This document shows, one piece after another, positions 32,327 through 42,349 of a stretch of DNA of 64,000 bases. The stretch's first letter is position 1, and every line of letters starts with the position of its first letter. The notes under the pieces are model-generated. The model had not been told where the DNA came from. It saw only the letters and a list, made by a program, of their open reading frames with translations, and ran no database searches. The DNA comes from Skeletonema tropicum (taxonomy: Eukaryota > Bacillariophyta > Thalassiosirophyceae > Thalassiosirales > Thalassiosiraceae): assembly GCA_037178625.1 (NCBI GenBank), contig CM074147.1, positions 744,001 through 808,000 of the forward strand. The letters run 5' to 3'. The position numbers and the translations under genes were made by a program.

Positions 32327-33394
32327 ATGAAATCATCTGCGGAAGACACCTCAAATTTTGCGTCGGGAGCTGCGAGCTCGACAGGATTGGACCTGCTCTT
32401 CGCCGCCAGTCAGCTCACATCAAGACCCGCTGCCGATCAGGCCACCCACCACCGTCCATCCATGCCTGTGAACAATGGGCCTTATGAGTACAATAGACAG
32501 AGAGATACAGCTGCTACCAGAAGTAACCAAGAGGAGGCGGCGGCTCCATCAAGTGCATCAAGTGAGGGGGGCAGTTCACTTCCACCAGTCGTGGAGCCCA
32601 ATTCAACCAAGAGCTTTGTTCAAATTCTCATGGACATTCTCAACGTCACCGACCCTGACCAAAACTCCATCATCTGCTGGGTTCCTGATGGTGAATCATT
32701 TCTGATTGCAGACCAAGAGCGGTTCGAAGGAGAGATCTTGCCAACGTACTTTCGCGGGTCACTCTTCAATAGCTTTGTTCGGAAGCTCAATCGCTGGGGC
32801 TTTCGGAGGTTAAAGAGGACAGGGAAGGCCTCCTCCTTTGCCCATGATTTCTTTATTCGTGACAAGCCATGGTTGTGTGAGAACATGCGTTGTCAATCAA
32901 AGCCCAACTTTAAGAAAGTTACATTAAAGATGAAGGATGGAGCTCGGCAAACGGGACTTGCTCCAGTGGCTTCTCTTAGTGATGATGTTGTGCAGCAACA
33001 TGTACAACATCATGTGCCACCTTCTGATAGTATTCAGTACAGCAACATCAATGCCAACCAATCATTGTCTTCGCCACCATCATTAGCTGTAACCAACAAT
33101 CCACGACCACCACCACCGCTACCACCACCGGTGCCACCACCATCATCATCGGCAATGCCAAACATGATGGAAGAAGAGCGCTTGAAACGAGAATTCCTGT
33201 TTGCATCCATCTCACAAATGCAGCAGCAACAGCAACATCGGCCACAACTCCAAATGAATCAGATGCAGTATCTCAACAATATGAGTGCGTTAACACATGA
33301 GGAATTGGCACAGCTACGGTATTTACAGTCTTCTTCTTCCGTGTCGCAGTATACTCGAGATATGTTGCGTAGAAACAATACAAAACCACCCTAA
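32327..33394 (+). CDS. Heat shock transcription factor family protein
   Basis: The DNA-binding domain runs from SFVQILMDILN through IICWVPDGESFLIAD to LFNSFVRKLNRWGFRR (recognition helix) and SFAHDFFIRDKPWLCENM, the HSF winged-helix pattern. Only a short HSF-type N-terminus (LLFAASQL) precedes it; the C-terminal half is Q/P-rich (poly-P near 33110-33140) with no obvious heptad-repeat trimerisation domain. HSF families are strongly expanded in diatoms, so target and stress role cannot be told. I use M(32327); an ATG at 32252 would add 25 atypical residues. Confidence 0.85.
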   Translation: MKSSAEDTSNFASGAASSTGLDLLFAASQLTSRPAADQATHHRPSMPVNNGPYEYNRQRDTAATRSNQEEAAAPSSASSEGGSSLPPVVEPNSTKSFVQILMDILNVTDPDQNSIICWVPDGESFLIADQERFEGEILPTYFRGSLFNSFVRKLNRWGFRRLKRTGKASSFAHDFFIRDKPWLCENMRCQSKPNFKKVTLKMKDGARQTGLAPVASLSDDVVQQHVQHHVPPSDSIQYSNINANQSLSSPPSLAVTNNPRPPPPLPPPVPPPSSSAMPNMMEEERLKREFLFASISQMQQQQQHRPQLQMNQMQYLNNMSALTHEELAQLRYLQSSSSVSQYTRDMLRRNNTKPP

Positions 33395-33533
33395 GTTTAT
33401 AATATATTCCTTTAATAGGTGCAACATATTATCGAAGCTTTCTCATTACGTTTATGTTGTAATACACATTTCTCTGGGGTGTCTAATGCTCTTCTTTCGT
33501 GTACGCACCCAACGAGTTTCTCTGCACGTGAGA

Positions 33534-33599
33534 TGTGAAGATTTCACAGATTCATGTCATGCATGTGAGATATTCACAGTAGAGTGTGAGCCTTTCACA
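33534..33599. promoter_or_regulatory. Three TGTGA-N5-TCACA dyads
   Basis: Perfect inverted repeats TGTGA/TCACA with five-base spacers start at 33534, 33564 and 33585, spaced 30 and 21 bp, close to three and two turns of the helix. They end 31 bp before the start codon at 33630. The same bases can be read in frame as C-E-x-F-T three times, so a coding origin is possible if translation begins further upstream (M at 33486). Confidence 0.5.
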
Positions 33600-33629
33600 G
33601 CATCGACTCAGCTTTTCCAAGCCTCCACA

Positions 33630-34514
33630 ATGTGTACGGACCTTACTAAATCAACAATGGTATCCGCAAGCCTCGCTGGTTTACGCCTGGGCCCCGTAGT
33701 CACGGTGGTAACATCTGCAGACGATGAAGCAGGGAAGAGTTTCATCTCATTGGTGAACAGTCTTTGCTCTTCAAGTGACAAGAACGCCAAGGTCGCCTTC
33801 GATTGTGAAGGTGTCAATCTAAGCCGACTTGGATCTGTTGAAATCGTGTCTATCTGCTTCTCCGCCTCAGACGTTTACCTTGTAGACTTCGGGAAAAAGA
33901 AGTGCCCCAAAGTAGTTGGGGCAGTCAAAGAGCTCTTCGAGTGTTCCAAAGTAACCAAGATCATCCATGACTGCCGCATGGATTGCGATGCTCTCTACCA
34001 TAAGCATGGGATCAAGCTTAATAATGTTCACGACACAAGCGCCTATCATGACTTCATCGGGTACGGACAGAACAAGAACTTGAACGATACTCTCAGCTAC
34101 TACGGCATCCGCGTCAATGCTGACCGAGACAAGACTGTTTACAAGTCCAATCCAAACTTTTGGGCCACTCGTCCACTGACAAAGAAGATGATTGATTGGG
34201 CTTCGTCAGATGTGGATAAACTCTTTCAGTTGGCCGAGAAGCAGCTTGAACGCATCTCCGGTGCTAACAAGTCAAGTGCAGTTGAGAAGTCGGCTACCTA
34301 CGCAAGATTGGCTCGTGATATGGATGTTGAATCTGGGCTAGTCGTCCGTGCCAATATTGGTCGATTCATTGGGCGTGGTGGAGCGAACATTCGAAGCCTT
34401 GAGCGTCAAACTGGATGTTTGATGTATTGCGATCGCGAGAAAGACACATGGTTTGTGTTCTATCCTAACAATGAAGCTCTCAACACTGTGAAGCGTAGAA
34501 TGAATCCTTACTAG
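33630..34514 (+). CDS. DEDD 3'-5' exonuclease with C-terminal KH-type domain (EXD1/Egl-like)
   Basis: 294 aa from M(33630). KVAFDCEGVNLSRLG supplies the D-x-E of exonuclease motif I, IIHDCRMDCDALYHKHG motif II, and DWASSDVDKLFQLAEKQ motif III with its aspartates. This domain layout is that of Egalitarian/EXD1-type and WRN-like exonucleases. A C-terminal VRANIGRFIGRGGANIRSLE carries the G-x-x-G loop of a KH RNA-binding domain, which points to an RNA substrate. The frame stays open upstream into the HSF gene, but the first methionine that leaves room for a promoter is this one. Confidence 0.78.
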   Translation: MCTDLTKSTMVSASLAGLRLGPVVTVVTSADDEAGKSFISLVNSLCSSSDKNAKVAFDCEGVNLSRLGSVEIVSICFSASDVYLVDFGKKKCPKVVGAVKELFECSKVTKIIHDCRMDCDALYHKHGIKLNNVHDTSAYHDFIGYGQNKNLNDTLSYYGIRVNADRDKTVYKSNPNFWATRPLTKKMIDWASSDVDKLFQLAEKQLERISGANKSSAVEKSATYARLARDMDVESGLVVRANIGRFIGRGGANIRSLERQTGCLMYCDREKDTWFVFYPNNEALNTVKRRMNPY

Positions 34515-34685
34515 AGAGCGAGGCTTCATTATGTGCCCTGGGCTTCATGCGATTACTTCTATGTATGTAGCAAGATATGCAATGGGACGTTTTCGTCTAC
34601 CGTACCACTTTGCTAGTCTCTCAGGAAGACATCATGTAAAATCTTGTAAAAGTGTTTGTGTTTATCATACCATACCATCTGTTTC

Positions 34686-36488
34686 TCAAATACTGCACAG
34701 AGCTATTAGTGACGTTCCAGCTACAGGCAAACACAAGTTGTCAATTTGCGTTGTTGATGCTTCCAATAGGGTCAATATTGCTAGTGTCAACCCAACCGTG
34801 AAGAGATTATCAAAGCCGGCAAGGAAAAACAAAATGAACATCGAGACAAACATGCACAATGAACCTTCCAATGTTCGCGATGAGCCTCCTGGCCAACGAT
34901 GTCTACCAAATGTAATGCCCGCGATGGCTCCAGCCGAATCACCTACTCCAAGGACGAGCACTCCCAAATAAGGAACTAAATGCACCAGAACGCTACTGTC
35001 ATCAGTCGCATTCACTATCTGGGACATCCAAAGAGGTATTGCGCATCCTACAATCAACGTAATATGAGTGATTGCCAGTCCTCCATTGGCAGCAAGAGAG
35101 TCTTTCTCATCCAAAAATATTGTGTAGAATGCATTCAAAGATTGAGTCAAGTTGTCACGTTCTCGTCCACAAGAGTAACAGCGAATGATTTCCAAAATCA
35201 TCAACAATGTTGTTGCGATTGCATATGAGAGAGCCATCATGTCCGAGTCTATCCATGTTATCGGAGTGAAGAGGACAACTGCAACCAAATGAAAGAACTT
35301 TCGTGCAATGATAACACGCTTCTTCTTCATAGTACTGTCGGTTTCAACCCATTTGCAAAGCTTCACCGTCAATGGAATAGACGCAATCAGAACCAAGCTC
35401 CAATATCCTAAAATTATATAACGCTGGAAATGTATCACACTGTCTCCAAGTTCTACTTTCACTTGATTTGAAAGAAATTGCAATAGCCATTGGATTGACC
35501 GCGGTATGATTGATATCCAATCCTTGTGTGATATTGAAGTCGGTCTTAATGTCATTTCCAGAAGTCCCATCACGATTCCAATCACGCCAGCAAGAGATCC
35601 AATGATGCCCTGATCAAGTATTCGCGAAGTAGCTTGACAGTATACAACGCCAACTAAGCAGCCGACCAAACCTGCCTGCGCAATCCTTGCATGTGTTGGC
35701 AATCGATCAGGATAGATGTCATCATTCATTAATGAATAAGAATGGTGTAATATGAAATCACCTGTCAATGAAGCAATCAAATTAGAAACTACCATCCACT
35801 CCCCACAGGTAAATGCATCTTGCCATTGCGTTTCATTTTGCCTAGTGTTCAAGGCTGTGGCACTGTACCCAGCAATCATGAGCACGTGGAGAAATCCAAG
35901 AAACATACAAGGAAGATAACTTGTTGCATCTCGTGTCATAAACAATACTAGGTGAAAGAGCAGTAAAGCGAGGTACACTTTCCAGCACAATTTCATCACA
36001 ACTGCAGGATCTTCAAATGCCATATTCTCGTTTATTCTTCTTTGCAACCAAATGTGCGATATTGTAAATGCCAAACCACCCCAAGATGAATATATCACAT
36101 GTTGCAGTCCCATACTAGAGTATTGGTTTGTTATATCCACATTTTTTTGACAATGCAACAGATGTGACGCAAAATATAGGATTGGGATCAAATGCGATCC
36201 AATCACAAGACCTTCTCCACGCAATGTTTGTTTTCGATTGTGTTTACTTGTCAATGAAGTGATTGAAATGAGAGATAGCAGTGCTGTCACACCCATTATG
36301 ATGAGAGTGGATTGCAATTGCAAATCGGATTGCAACATAAGGTTGTCATCGTGGGTGATAGTAGATTGCAATATTTCAGCTCTTCGTCGTAAAATGTTGT
36401 TGCATAGGTAGATCGGTACCGCTGCTACGCACACCCATTCCAGCATTGGCATGGATATCTTCGCGATGTAATTGCGTGTGATTTGCAT
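34686..36488 (-). CDS. DOLK: Dolichol kinase
   Basis: 600 aa with many hydrophobic helices, an ER membrane protein. The C-terminal catalytic part is recognisable: IIARKFFHLVAVVLF, then VLVLGVGDSAGAIAGITFGR and WPGGSSRTLEGSLCMF, the CTP-binding G-x-GDS and R/K-T-x-EG motifs of SEC59/DOLK. It phosphorylates dolichol with CTP to supply the lipid carrier for N-glycosylation. Length is in the range of eukaryotic dolichol kinases. It is convergent with the exonuclease/KH gene and intact in one exon. Confidence 0.87.
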   Translation of the reverse strand: MQITRNYIAKISMPMLEWVCVAAVPIYLCNNILRRRAEILQSTITHDDNLMLQSDLQLQSTLIIMGVTALLSLISITSLTSKHNRKQTLRGEGLVIGSHLIPILYFASHLLHCQKNVDITNQYSSMGLQHVIYSSWGGLAFTISHIWLQRRINENMAFEDPAVVMKLCWKVYLALLLFHLVLFMTRDATSYLPCMFLGFLHVLMIAGYSATALNTRQNETQWQDAFTCGEWMVVSNLIASLTGDFILHHSYSLMNDDIYPDRLPTHARIAQAGLVGCLVGVVYCQATSRILDQGIIGSLAGVIGIVMGLLEMTLRPTSISHKDWISIIPRSIQWLLQFLSNQVKVELGDSVIHFQRYIILGYWSLVLIASIPLTVKLCKWVETDSTMKKKRVIIARKFFHLVAVVLFTPITWIDSDMMALSYAIATTLLMILEIIRCYSCGRERDNLTQSLNAFYTIFLDEKDSLAANGGLAITHITLIVGCAIPLWMSQIVNATDDSSVLVHLVPYLGVLVLGVGDSAGAIAGITFGRHRWPGGSSRTLEGSLCMFVSMFILFFLAGFDNLFTVGLTLAILTLLEASTTQIDNLCLPVAGTSLIALCSI

Positions 36489-36955
36489 ATCTGCATGAGC
36501 AGGATGCTCGATCGATCCTACTTAATTATCGCTCCTGCCTTTGAACGCTCTTCAGACACCTTGTACATCGATTTAAGCGCTTCTCTCTACATATGCATTG
36601 ATTTGAAGCTGGTGGACGATGACTTCGTTATCAAAAGCTTTTAGAGGGTAGTGATAGGATTGGATAGTGGATAGTGGCAGAGGAGGTGCCGACGCCAAAA
36701 ACTACAATTTTTGATTCGTCATCTTCGTAGACAATGAACGGAGGAATTAGTATTGTAATGCCCGCGAGCTTACGCACCAAGCACCAAATTATTCATCTCC
36801 CCCACCATTCAAGCCGAACTACAATACAGGTACCCAGGAGAGAGCACGGCAACTGCCACAATAGCAAAGAATTGCTCCGCTGTTGTTAACAGTGTACTGC
36901 GTGTAGTAAGAAGCCTGGAGAATAAAACTCGGCTGCAACAACAGAAACAACGACA
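36489..36955. other. Divergent promoter region, dolichol kinase and helicase-associated-domain gene
   Basis: 467 bp with a GGAATYAGTAY motif at 36743. No gene is seen. Confidence 0.45.
36743..36753 (+). promoter_or_regulatory. GGAATYAGTAY motif, copy 5
   Basis: GGAATTAGTAT followed by TGTAATGCCCGCG, midway between divergent genes. Confidence 0.5.
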
Positions 36956-38002
36956 ATGAGACGGCTCTTGTGTATAAATTTCGCAGAACATCTCATCCTC
37001 TTAATTTTCGCCATCGGCATCACAACATTGAATGGTCTCGTGCCAACTCACAACTTGAACAATCGCTATGCAACAGCAATAATACATTCTGCAAATCGAG
37101 TGAGAATACTAGCAGCAACTACAACAGACGACACAAATGCTGCGGGTACCATAGTCGACGAGCAACTCACAAAGCAATTGGGAAGTGCTTTTACACAAAA
37201 ACTGATAGAATTGGAAGAATACAAGAGGAAGCATGGCGATTGTCTCGTTCCCAGAAGATACGAGGAAAATCCATCACTTGGAAACTTTGTAAACAAACAA
37301 CGGCAGAGCTATCGGAAGTTTTTATTGGGTGAAAAGAGTTCAATGAATGATGTAAGTTCCTCTTTTGTTTTGTATTGTTTGCAAAGTGTCTCTTGAATTT
37401 GTAATATAGGAACTAATCTCTCACGTGAAACTGACAACAATCACCAATACGTATCCACACAAAAATAAAAGAATCGCATACAAGCATTAAATCAACTAGG
37501 CTTCATCTGGGACGCCTCCTCCACACCACGCTCGAGCCACAACGACCGTGCATGGCAAAAAATGTACGACCAACTTACCAAATTCCACACCACCCATGGT
37601 CACTGCCGCGTCCCATCCACAACAACATTAGGTCAATGGGTAGTCCGACAACGATTCCTCTACCGACAATATCCCAATCGGACAACCCATTCATCATTAA
37701 CACCCGAACGTATATCCAAATTGAATCAACTATCCTTCCCATGGATGACACGGTCCGAACAATTATGGTTAGAGCGCATCACCGATTTAAAGAATTACAA
37801 GCAACAACATGGAGATTGTATGGTGCCACGAAAGTACCCACCCAATGAACAATTGGCAGCGTGGGTAGCGACACAGAGGAAGAATTACAATCGACGAAAT
37901 TTGGGAAAGCCGAGTCCGTTGACGGTGAAGAGGATAGAGGAGTTGGAGGGGTTGGGATTTGTTTGGAGTTATTGGGATTTTAATTTGAATAACTTTCAGT
38001 AA
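36956..38002 (+). CDS. Secreted or organellar protein with helicase-associated (HA) domain repeats
   Basis: Exons 36956-37351 and 37472-38002 give 308 aa. A hydrophobic N-terminus (LILLIFAIGITTLNGLV) is a signal sequence. Three HA repeats follow, each with the pattern L-x-x-Y/F-x-x-x-H-G-x-C-x-V-P: ELEEYKRKHGDCLVPRRYEE, KFHTTHGHCRVPS and NYKQQHGDCMVPRKYP, each followed by W-V-x-x-Q-R and a closing LGFIWD/LGFVWS. HA domains are small helical units common in diatoms and bacteria and often linked to nucleic acid binding; no helicase part is present here. Confidence 0.78.
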
Positions 38003-38259
38003 TGAGAGATTGAGAGAGAGATGGCGATTTTTTGGCATTGTGATGTAGGAATGTGTGTATTGATTCTTCTTTTACTATGTTATGAATGCATTTGCTAGTC
38101 ATACTGCAATCCACTTGCATAGACAGCAAATGCTTTGATTCTCATAGAATCCATTCTACGTTATTATCAGTGCCATCCAATAGCACAACGCAACATCTTC
38201 TAAACAAACGAAATTTCTTTCAAACGCATTTCAACTCCAATGACAAGCAGGAGCGTACT
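38003..38259. other. Short convergent intergenic region
   Basis: 3' flanks of two convergent genes; nothing recognisable. Confidence 0.35.
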
Positions 38260-38979
38260 TTACAAAGAGTCACGAGGAGTAACAGCATTGTTCCCAGCAC
38301 TTCCACCATCACCCATCCCACCACCACCACCACCACCATTCATTCCCATCATCATTCCACCACCCATCATACCCATCATACTCATCATTCCACCACCAGC
38401 AGCACCCAACATGTTCAAAACCTCCGGCTCCACCTCCTCCAACCTCCGACTCTCACCCAAAGTCTTGGCACGACATCGTACATAACACTTCTCCACCTCC
38501 TCCGTCTCCTTTAAAAAGACATTCATCTCATTGAGAATATTCTTCGTGGCATCCTTAATATTTTCAAGGATGGATTGAAGACGGGCCGTGTTTTCTTTGG
38601 TAAGGTGATGACGTTCGGAAGTGATTTGTTGGAGGGTTTGGAGGGTTAGTGGATCTTCTTCTTCTTCTTCTTCATTGTTATTGTTGTTGACGGTGGCATT
38701 GTTCGTGGTATCGGTCATTGTACCATTGGCAGTGGAAGAAGAAAAGGAATTGTACGATGGAGCGACAGCGGGATTGAATGCAGTGGAGGATGCAGCATCG
38801 TTACCGTTGGTGGTCGATGCAGAGATCATGCTGCTGTGATCGTGATTGGCAGAGGCATCGTCGGAGGAGGCGGCTGCCGCGGCGGCGAATGGATGATTGT
38901 TGTTGCTGGTGAACATGGTGCTGCTGGCGTCCATTTGCGTTGCGTTGTTCGATGGGTATTGTCGTTGCTCCCTATTCAA
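38260..38979 (-). CDS. Hypothetical coiled-coil protein, 239 aa
   Basis: The N-terminal half is A/S/N-rich and disordered and ends in a poly-E run. Residues about 118-190 (LTLQTLQQITSERHHLTKEN and following) form a long amphipathic helix suited to a coiled coil. The C-terminus is a G/M-rich tail (MMSMMGMMGGGMMMGMNGGG) like those of some chaperone or RNA-granule proteins. The helical part is reminiscent of small trafficking subunits such as those of BLOC-1, but this is not enough for a name. Confidence 0.6.
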   Translation of the reverse strand: MNREQRQYPSNNATQMDASSTMFTSNNNHPFAAAAAASSDDASANHDHSSMISASTTNGNDAASSTAFNPAVAPSYNSFSSSTANGTMTDTTNNATVNNNNNEEEEEEDPLTLQTLQQITSERHHLTKENTARLQSILENIKDATKNILNEMNVFLKETEEVEKCYVRCRAKTLGESRRLEEVEPEVLNMLGAAGGGMMSMMGMMGGGMMMGMNGGGGGGGMGDGGSAGNNAVTPRDSL

Positions 38980-39172
38980 CTCTATTCATCGACCTTGCAC
39001 GCTCGATACGATGATGCTTGCACTATTGCTGCGCTTTTTCGATCGATAAATAAAATCTGACAGCTATTTTCATTTACGTACCATTGTACGTAGGAATTAA
39101 TAGTAAAAATGGCTCGCTAACCTCTCCCATCATCAAGCGCGTGAAGACATCTGCTCACAATTATACTCAAAG

Positions 39173-40430
39173 ATGATGTCATCGGCTGTATCGTCATCGG
39201 CAACATACACCATAGCCATAACACTTGCCTTGGCCACTACCATCCTCCAAACCTGCCATGGATTCACCACAGTACCATCTATCACCCCCGTCGTCTCACT
39301 GTTTGAAATCCTCAAAAACAATGATCCATCAGCAGCAGCAGCCTTTGCAACAATCTTTGCATCCGATGGGACACGCGGAGAATACATGGATGGATACTCC
39401 AAAGCTGCCATGATGGAACGATGTCGTGATGATTACAACTGGTCATTCTTCGAATCATCTGAAACAACAATGCAAGAACAACGATTGGAACAAGAGAGGG
39501 TGGACATGATGTCGTATTTGTACGACAATTCAAACCTTTGGGAGTATGTTTCCATGGTGGCATTTGCGGAACATTATATACTTGATGTGGATAACGATAC
39601 TACTGATGATGGAGGCAATACAGACAAGGCATATGAAACTTTCAAGCGACAAAAGGAGAGACAGCCACCAAATGAACCAATCTTTGGAGGAGTGGTATGG
39701 GACACTTGGCAACAACATGACAGCAAGAAGTTGCCAACGCTGTACAAGAAAAATGGAATTGACTATGTACGATTACACTGCAATTTCGGTGACGGCAACA
39801 CTATCGGTGGAGCAACACAACTTACATCGACGAACAATCCTCTATTTGGACAATTGGCACGAGCTGCCAAAGAATGTCCAGATCAATGAAATGGTACCCC
39901 TGTTACTACTGCAGGTACCCTGGCGAGAAGACAATTCCAAAGAGTACTTTCAACAAGCCATGCAAAGTCTTGCATCCGAATTACAACTAGCCGGAGTTGA
40001 ATGCAATCAATTGTTATTGGAAACAAGACCACCCATTGGTATATCGGCACAAGAAGAGGAGGGCTTGAGTTGTGAAGCAAGACAAGAATTGGGATTTGAA
40101 ATTGGTCAATGTATGTTCCAAACAATCCACACTGCATTTCAAGGCAATACTACCATTGCCGGCTTCTGTGTTGCAGGAGGATCCACCAAGGGAAAATTCC
40201 CAACAGCCATGCAAGACGATACACAGAATGCAGTACGACAAGGCATGCGATCACGTGCGCGGGAGGTATGGGGGTATGACTTTTGCTTTTGGGAAATGGG
40301 TGCCAAGCTCATGTTGCAGCCCAAGGTTGGAAGGTTGTGGGGCGATGGAGAGGATGGACGAGATGCTGCGAGGGAGTTGTTTTGGGTGAATGCGAAAGGT
40401 ATGGCGGATGAAATTAGATTGGGGCAGTGA
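39173..40430 (+). CDS. Hypothetical secreted protein, frame broken once
   Basis: Starts with a clear signal peptide (IAITLALATTILQTCHGF). The first part is acidic and runs in one frame to about 39883 (LFGQLARAAKE). The next frame then continues QINEMVPLLLLQVPWRED with no gap and runs to 40430; the full product is about 419 aa. The later part has several conserved-looking cysteines (LSCEARQELG, IGQCMFQ, FCVAGGSTKGKF). I do not recognise the family. Removing one base near 39883 restores a continuous protein. A weak variant of the GGAATYAGTAY motif lies at about 39093. Confidence 0.65.
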
Positions 40431-41000
40431 TGAAAAGAGAGATTTTTTAGTCAGTAGTTGTTTCGAAATGAAAGGAGAGTGAGCCTCAATCAGCCTGGCC
40501 TAACTAACTGTTGCGCTGCAATATGTCCGAGGTGAACTTGACGTTCGTGGATTAAAACTTGACGAAAGAGATTTTCTTTGAATGTGGCTAAGCAATGGCA
40601 CCCTCAAGCAGAAAGCAAGTCTCTAGAGCGGGCGCACCTAAGGAACACAAAAAAGAACATACAGACCGCACAAGCTCTAAGGATGACAGAGTCCATAATT
40701 TTCCTAGCTTAGACTACTTTCTCAATAATATTATAGTGTAACATCATGTCAAACGCACGTTCAGACACAATGGCACAGATAGTTACTTCTCCTTCCCCTA
40801 GTGTTACTCCCCTCAAATAAAATTACAATAATTCACGTACTATCCTCAAAGGGCACAACAAAGGAAACCAACGAGGGTTAAGCGGATCAATCCTCAATGG
40901 TTCTTCGGTGTCCCTACACATAGTGTGTTGGTATGTGTAGCCGCAAAATAGACCATAGCAGCAGCATCAAGTATCAAGATGACCTTTCTCGCGTGGATCA
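40431..41000. other. Convergent intergenic region
   Basis: 570 bp between convergent genes, with nothing recognisable. Confidence 0.4.
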
Positions 41001-41519
41001 TCACTCACTCGCCACAACATCACACATAATCCCCCTCTCCACCAACTGCTCCTCATAACACTCCGCCACCTCCTGATTGTACTCTCCCACCTTGGCAATC
41101 CCATTATCATGTGCATCCTGCATGGTATAATACGCACGACTTTCACATAGTCCAACGACTTGAACGAGGCAGACGGCCACATATTCTCGTGTGTTGATGT
41201 TGTCGTTGTAGATTCGTAGGATCCAATCGTCGGAATTGGGGTGGTTTTGGGTGGTGTGATCGGTTTGGGGGGAGGTGATGGGGGTTGTGGTGAGAGGGTT
41301 TAGGGTGGTTGGTCGATCGAGGATTGTGGAGGAAGAAGAGGAGGTGAGGGTGGAGGTCATGATGGGTTCGGATTGTGTGAGGGTTGCGTGAAGTGCACCT
41401 TGAGGCCGGAGCAAAGCGGATTGTTGTTGTTGGTAGGAGGGGGCAAAGGCAGAGACGACTGCCGCCCCAGCGCTCATGGCGAGTGCTGCTGCTCCGAAGA
41501 TCTTTACTGGCTTGACCAT
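41001..41519 (-). CDS. clpS: Plastid-targeted Clp protease adaptor ClpS
   Basis: 172 aa from M(41519). The N-terminus MVKPVKIFGAAALAMSAGAA ends in VSAFAPS, the ASAFAP-type motif with phenylalanine at the cleavage point that marks diatom bipartite plastid targeting. A variable S/T-rich linker follows. The ClpS core is WILRIYNDNINTREYVAVCL, MQDAHDNGIAKVGEY and YEEQLVERGI, with the N-D pair and the H of the N-degron pocket. ClpS delivers substrates to the ClpC/ClpP protease in the stroma. An in-frame ATG at 41558 would place 13 extra residues before the signal, so I reject it. Confidence 0.83.
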   Translation of the reverse strand: MVKPVKIFGAAALAMSAGAAVVSAFAPSYQQQQSALLRPQGALHATLTQSEPIMTSTLTSSSSSTILDRPTTLNPLTTTPITSPQTDHTTQNHPNSDDWILRIYNDNINTREYVAVCLVQVVGLCESRAYYTMQDAHDNGIAKVGEYNQEVAECYEEQLVERGIMCDVVASE

Positions 41520-42349
41520 TTTGTTGTTTTGATTTTGTTGGGAAGATGTGAACTTCAAGTTGAAACGAATCTAACGTTTATTGATTGTATTGTAAGCGAA
41601 GCAATCGAACGCTTGGTGAGGCGATGAAATTATGGATATGGTGGGTTTCTGACTTGGCAAAGCAGGATGTTTGCGGTGTCTGCCGATGTTGAGTTTGTGG
41701 TCGTAGGATTGCTGTTTGCCTTCGGCTTCCGTCGCATGCTTGCTTTTTGTTTTTTCATGGAGACTTCCGTTTACGTGTTTCGGCGTGCGTACTTGCTACA
41801 TAGGGCGGAATTCCTAATCTTTTTCTCGCCAATACAATTCCGCTGTTATTCCACAGTTTCACTGGCTGTGGGCCGGCTAGCTGGCCTCCTCGCACAACAT
41901 GCGCAAAATGTGCAGGGAACACGCCGAGGGCTCTTGAAAATTCACACAGTGCGGCCGGCGGCAGCAGGAAAAGTGTCTTTTTGGTACCGGATGTCAAGCC
42001 ATCGCTAACTTTTCTTCTTTAGCGAGTGCAGGAGGACGGAGCGGAGGAGAGAAAAATGTCTGTTCAGTACCGGTTCGTGTCCCTGCCTTGATATTCCCTT
42101 GGTGTCATCGCTAAATTCTTTAGCGATCCTTTGATTTCATGGATTTGACGGACGGATCGGCGCGGATGGAGACGTCTCCTGCCTCTGCTGTACTGACAAC
42201 TTCATACAGAATATTCTTTTCACAGCTTCCAGCTGATGCATGTCCTACTACATAATGGTGAAGGCAGACGCTGATCATTAAAGTTGTGTTGAAAGTATCC
42301 TGAATTCCTTTTCTACTTATCTCAAGCACCATCACAAAGCTCAAGTATC
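41520..42349. other. Intergenic region with two similar hairpins
   Basis: No gene is supported. Two related dyads are present: TCGCTAA/TTAGCGA at 42002-42025 and ATCGCTAAA/TTTAGCGAT at 42107-42127 (three-base loop). Each is preceded by GTACCGG, so they probably derive from a local duplication. Confidence 0.5.
42107..42127. promoter_or_regulatory. Perfect 9-bp dyad ATCGCTAAA/TTTAGCGAT
   Basis: A nine-base stem with a TTC loop, 223 bp upstream of the gene at 42350. It could be an operator-like site or an RNA hairpin. Confidence 0.4.
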
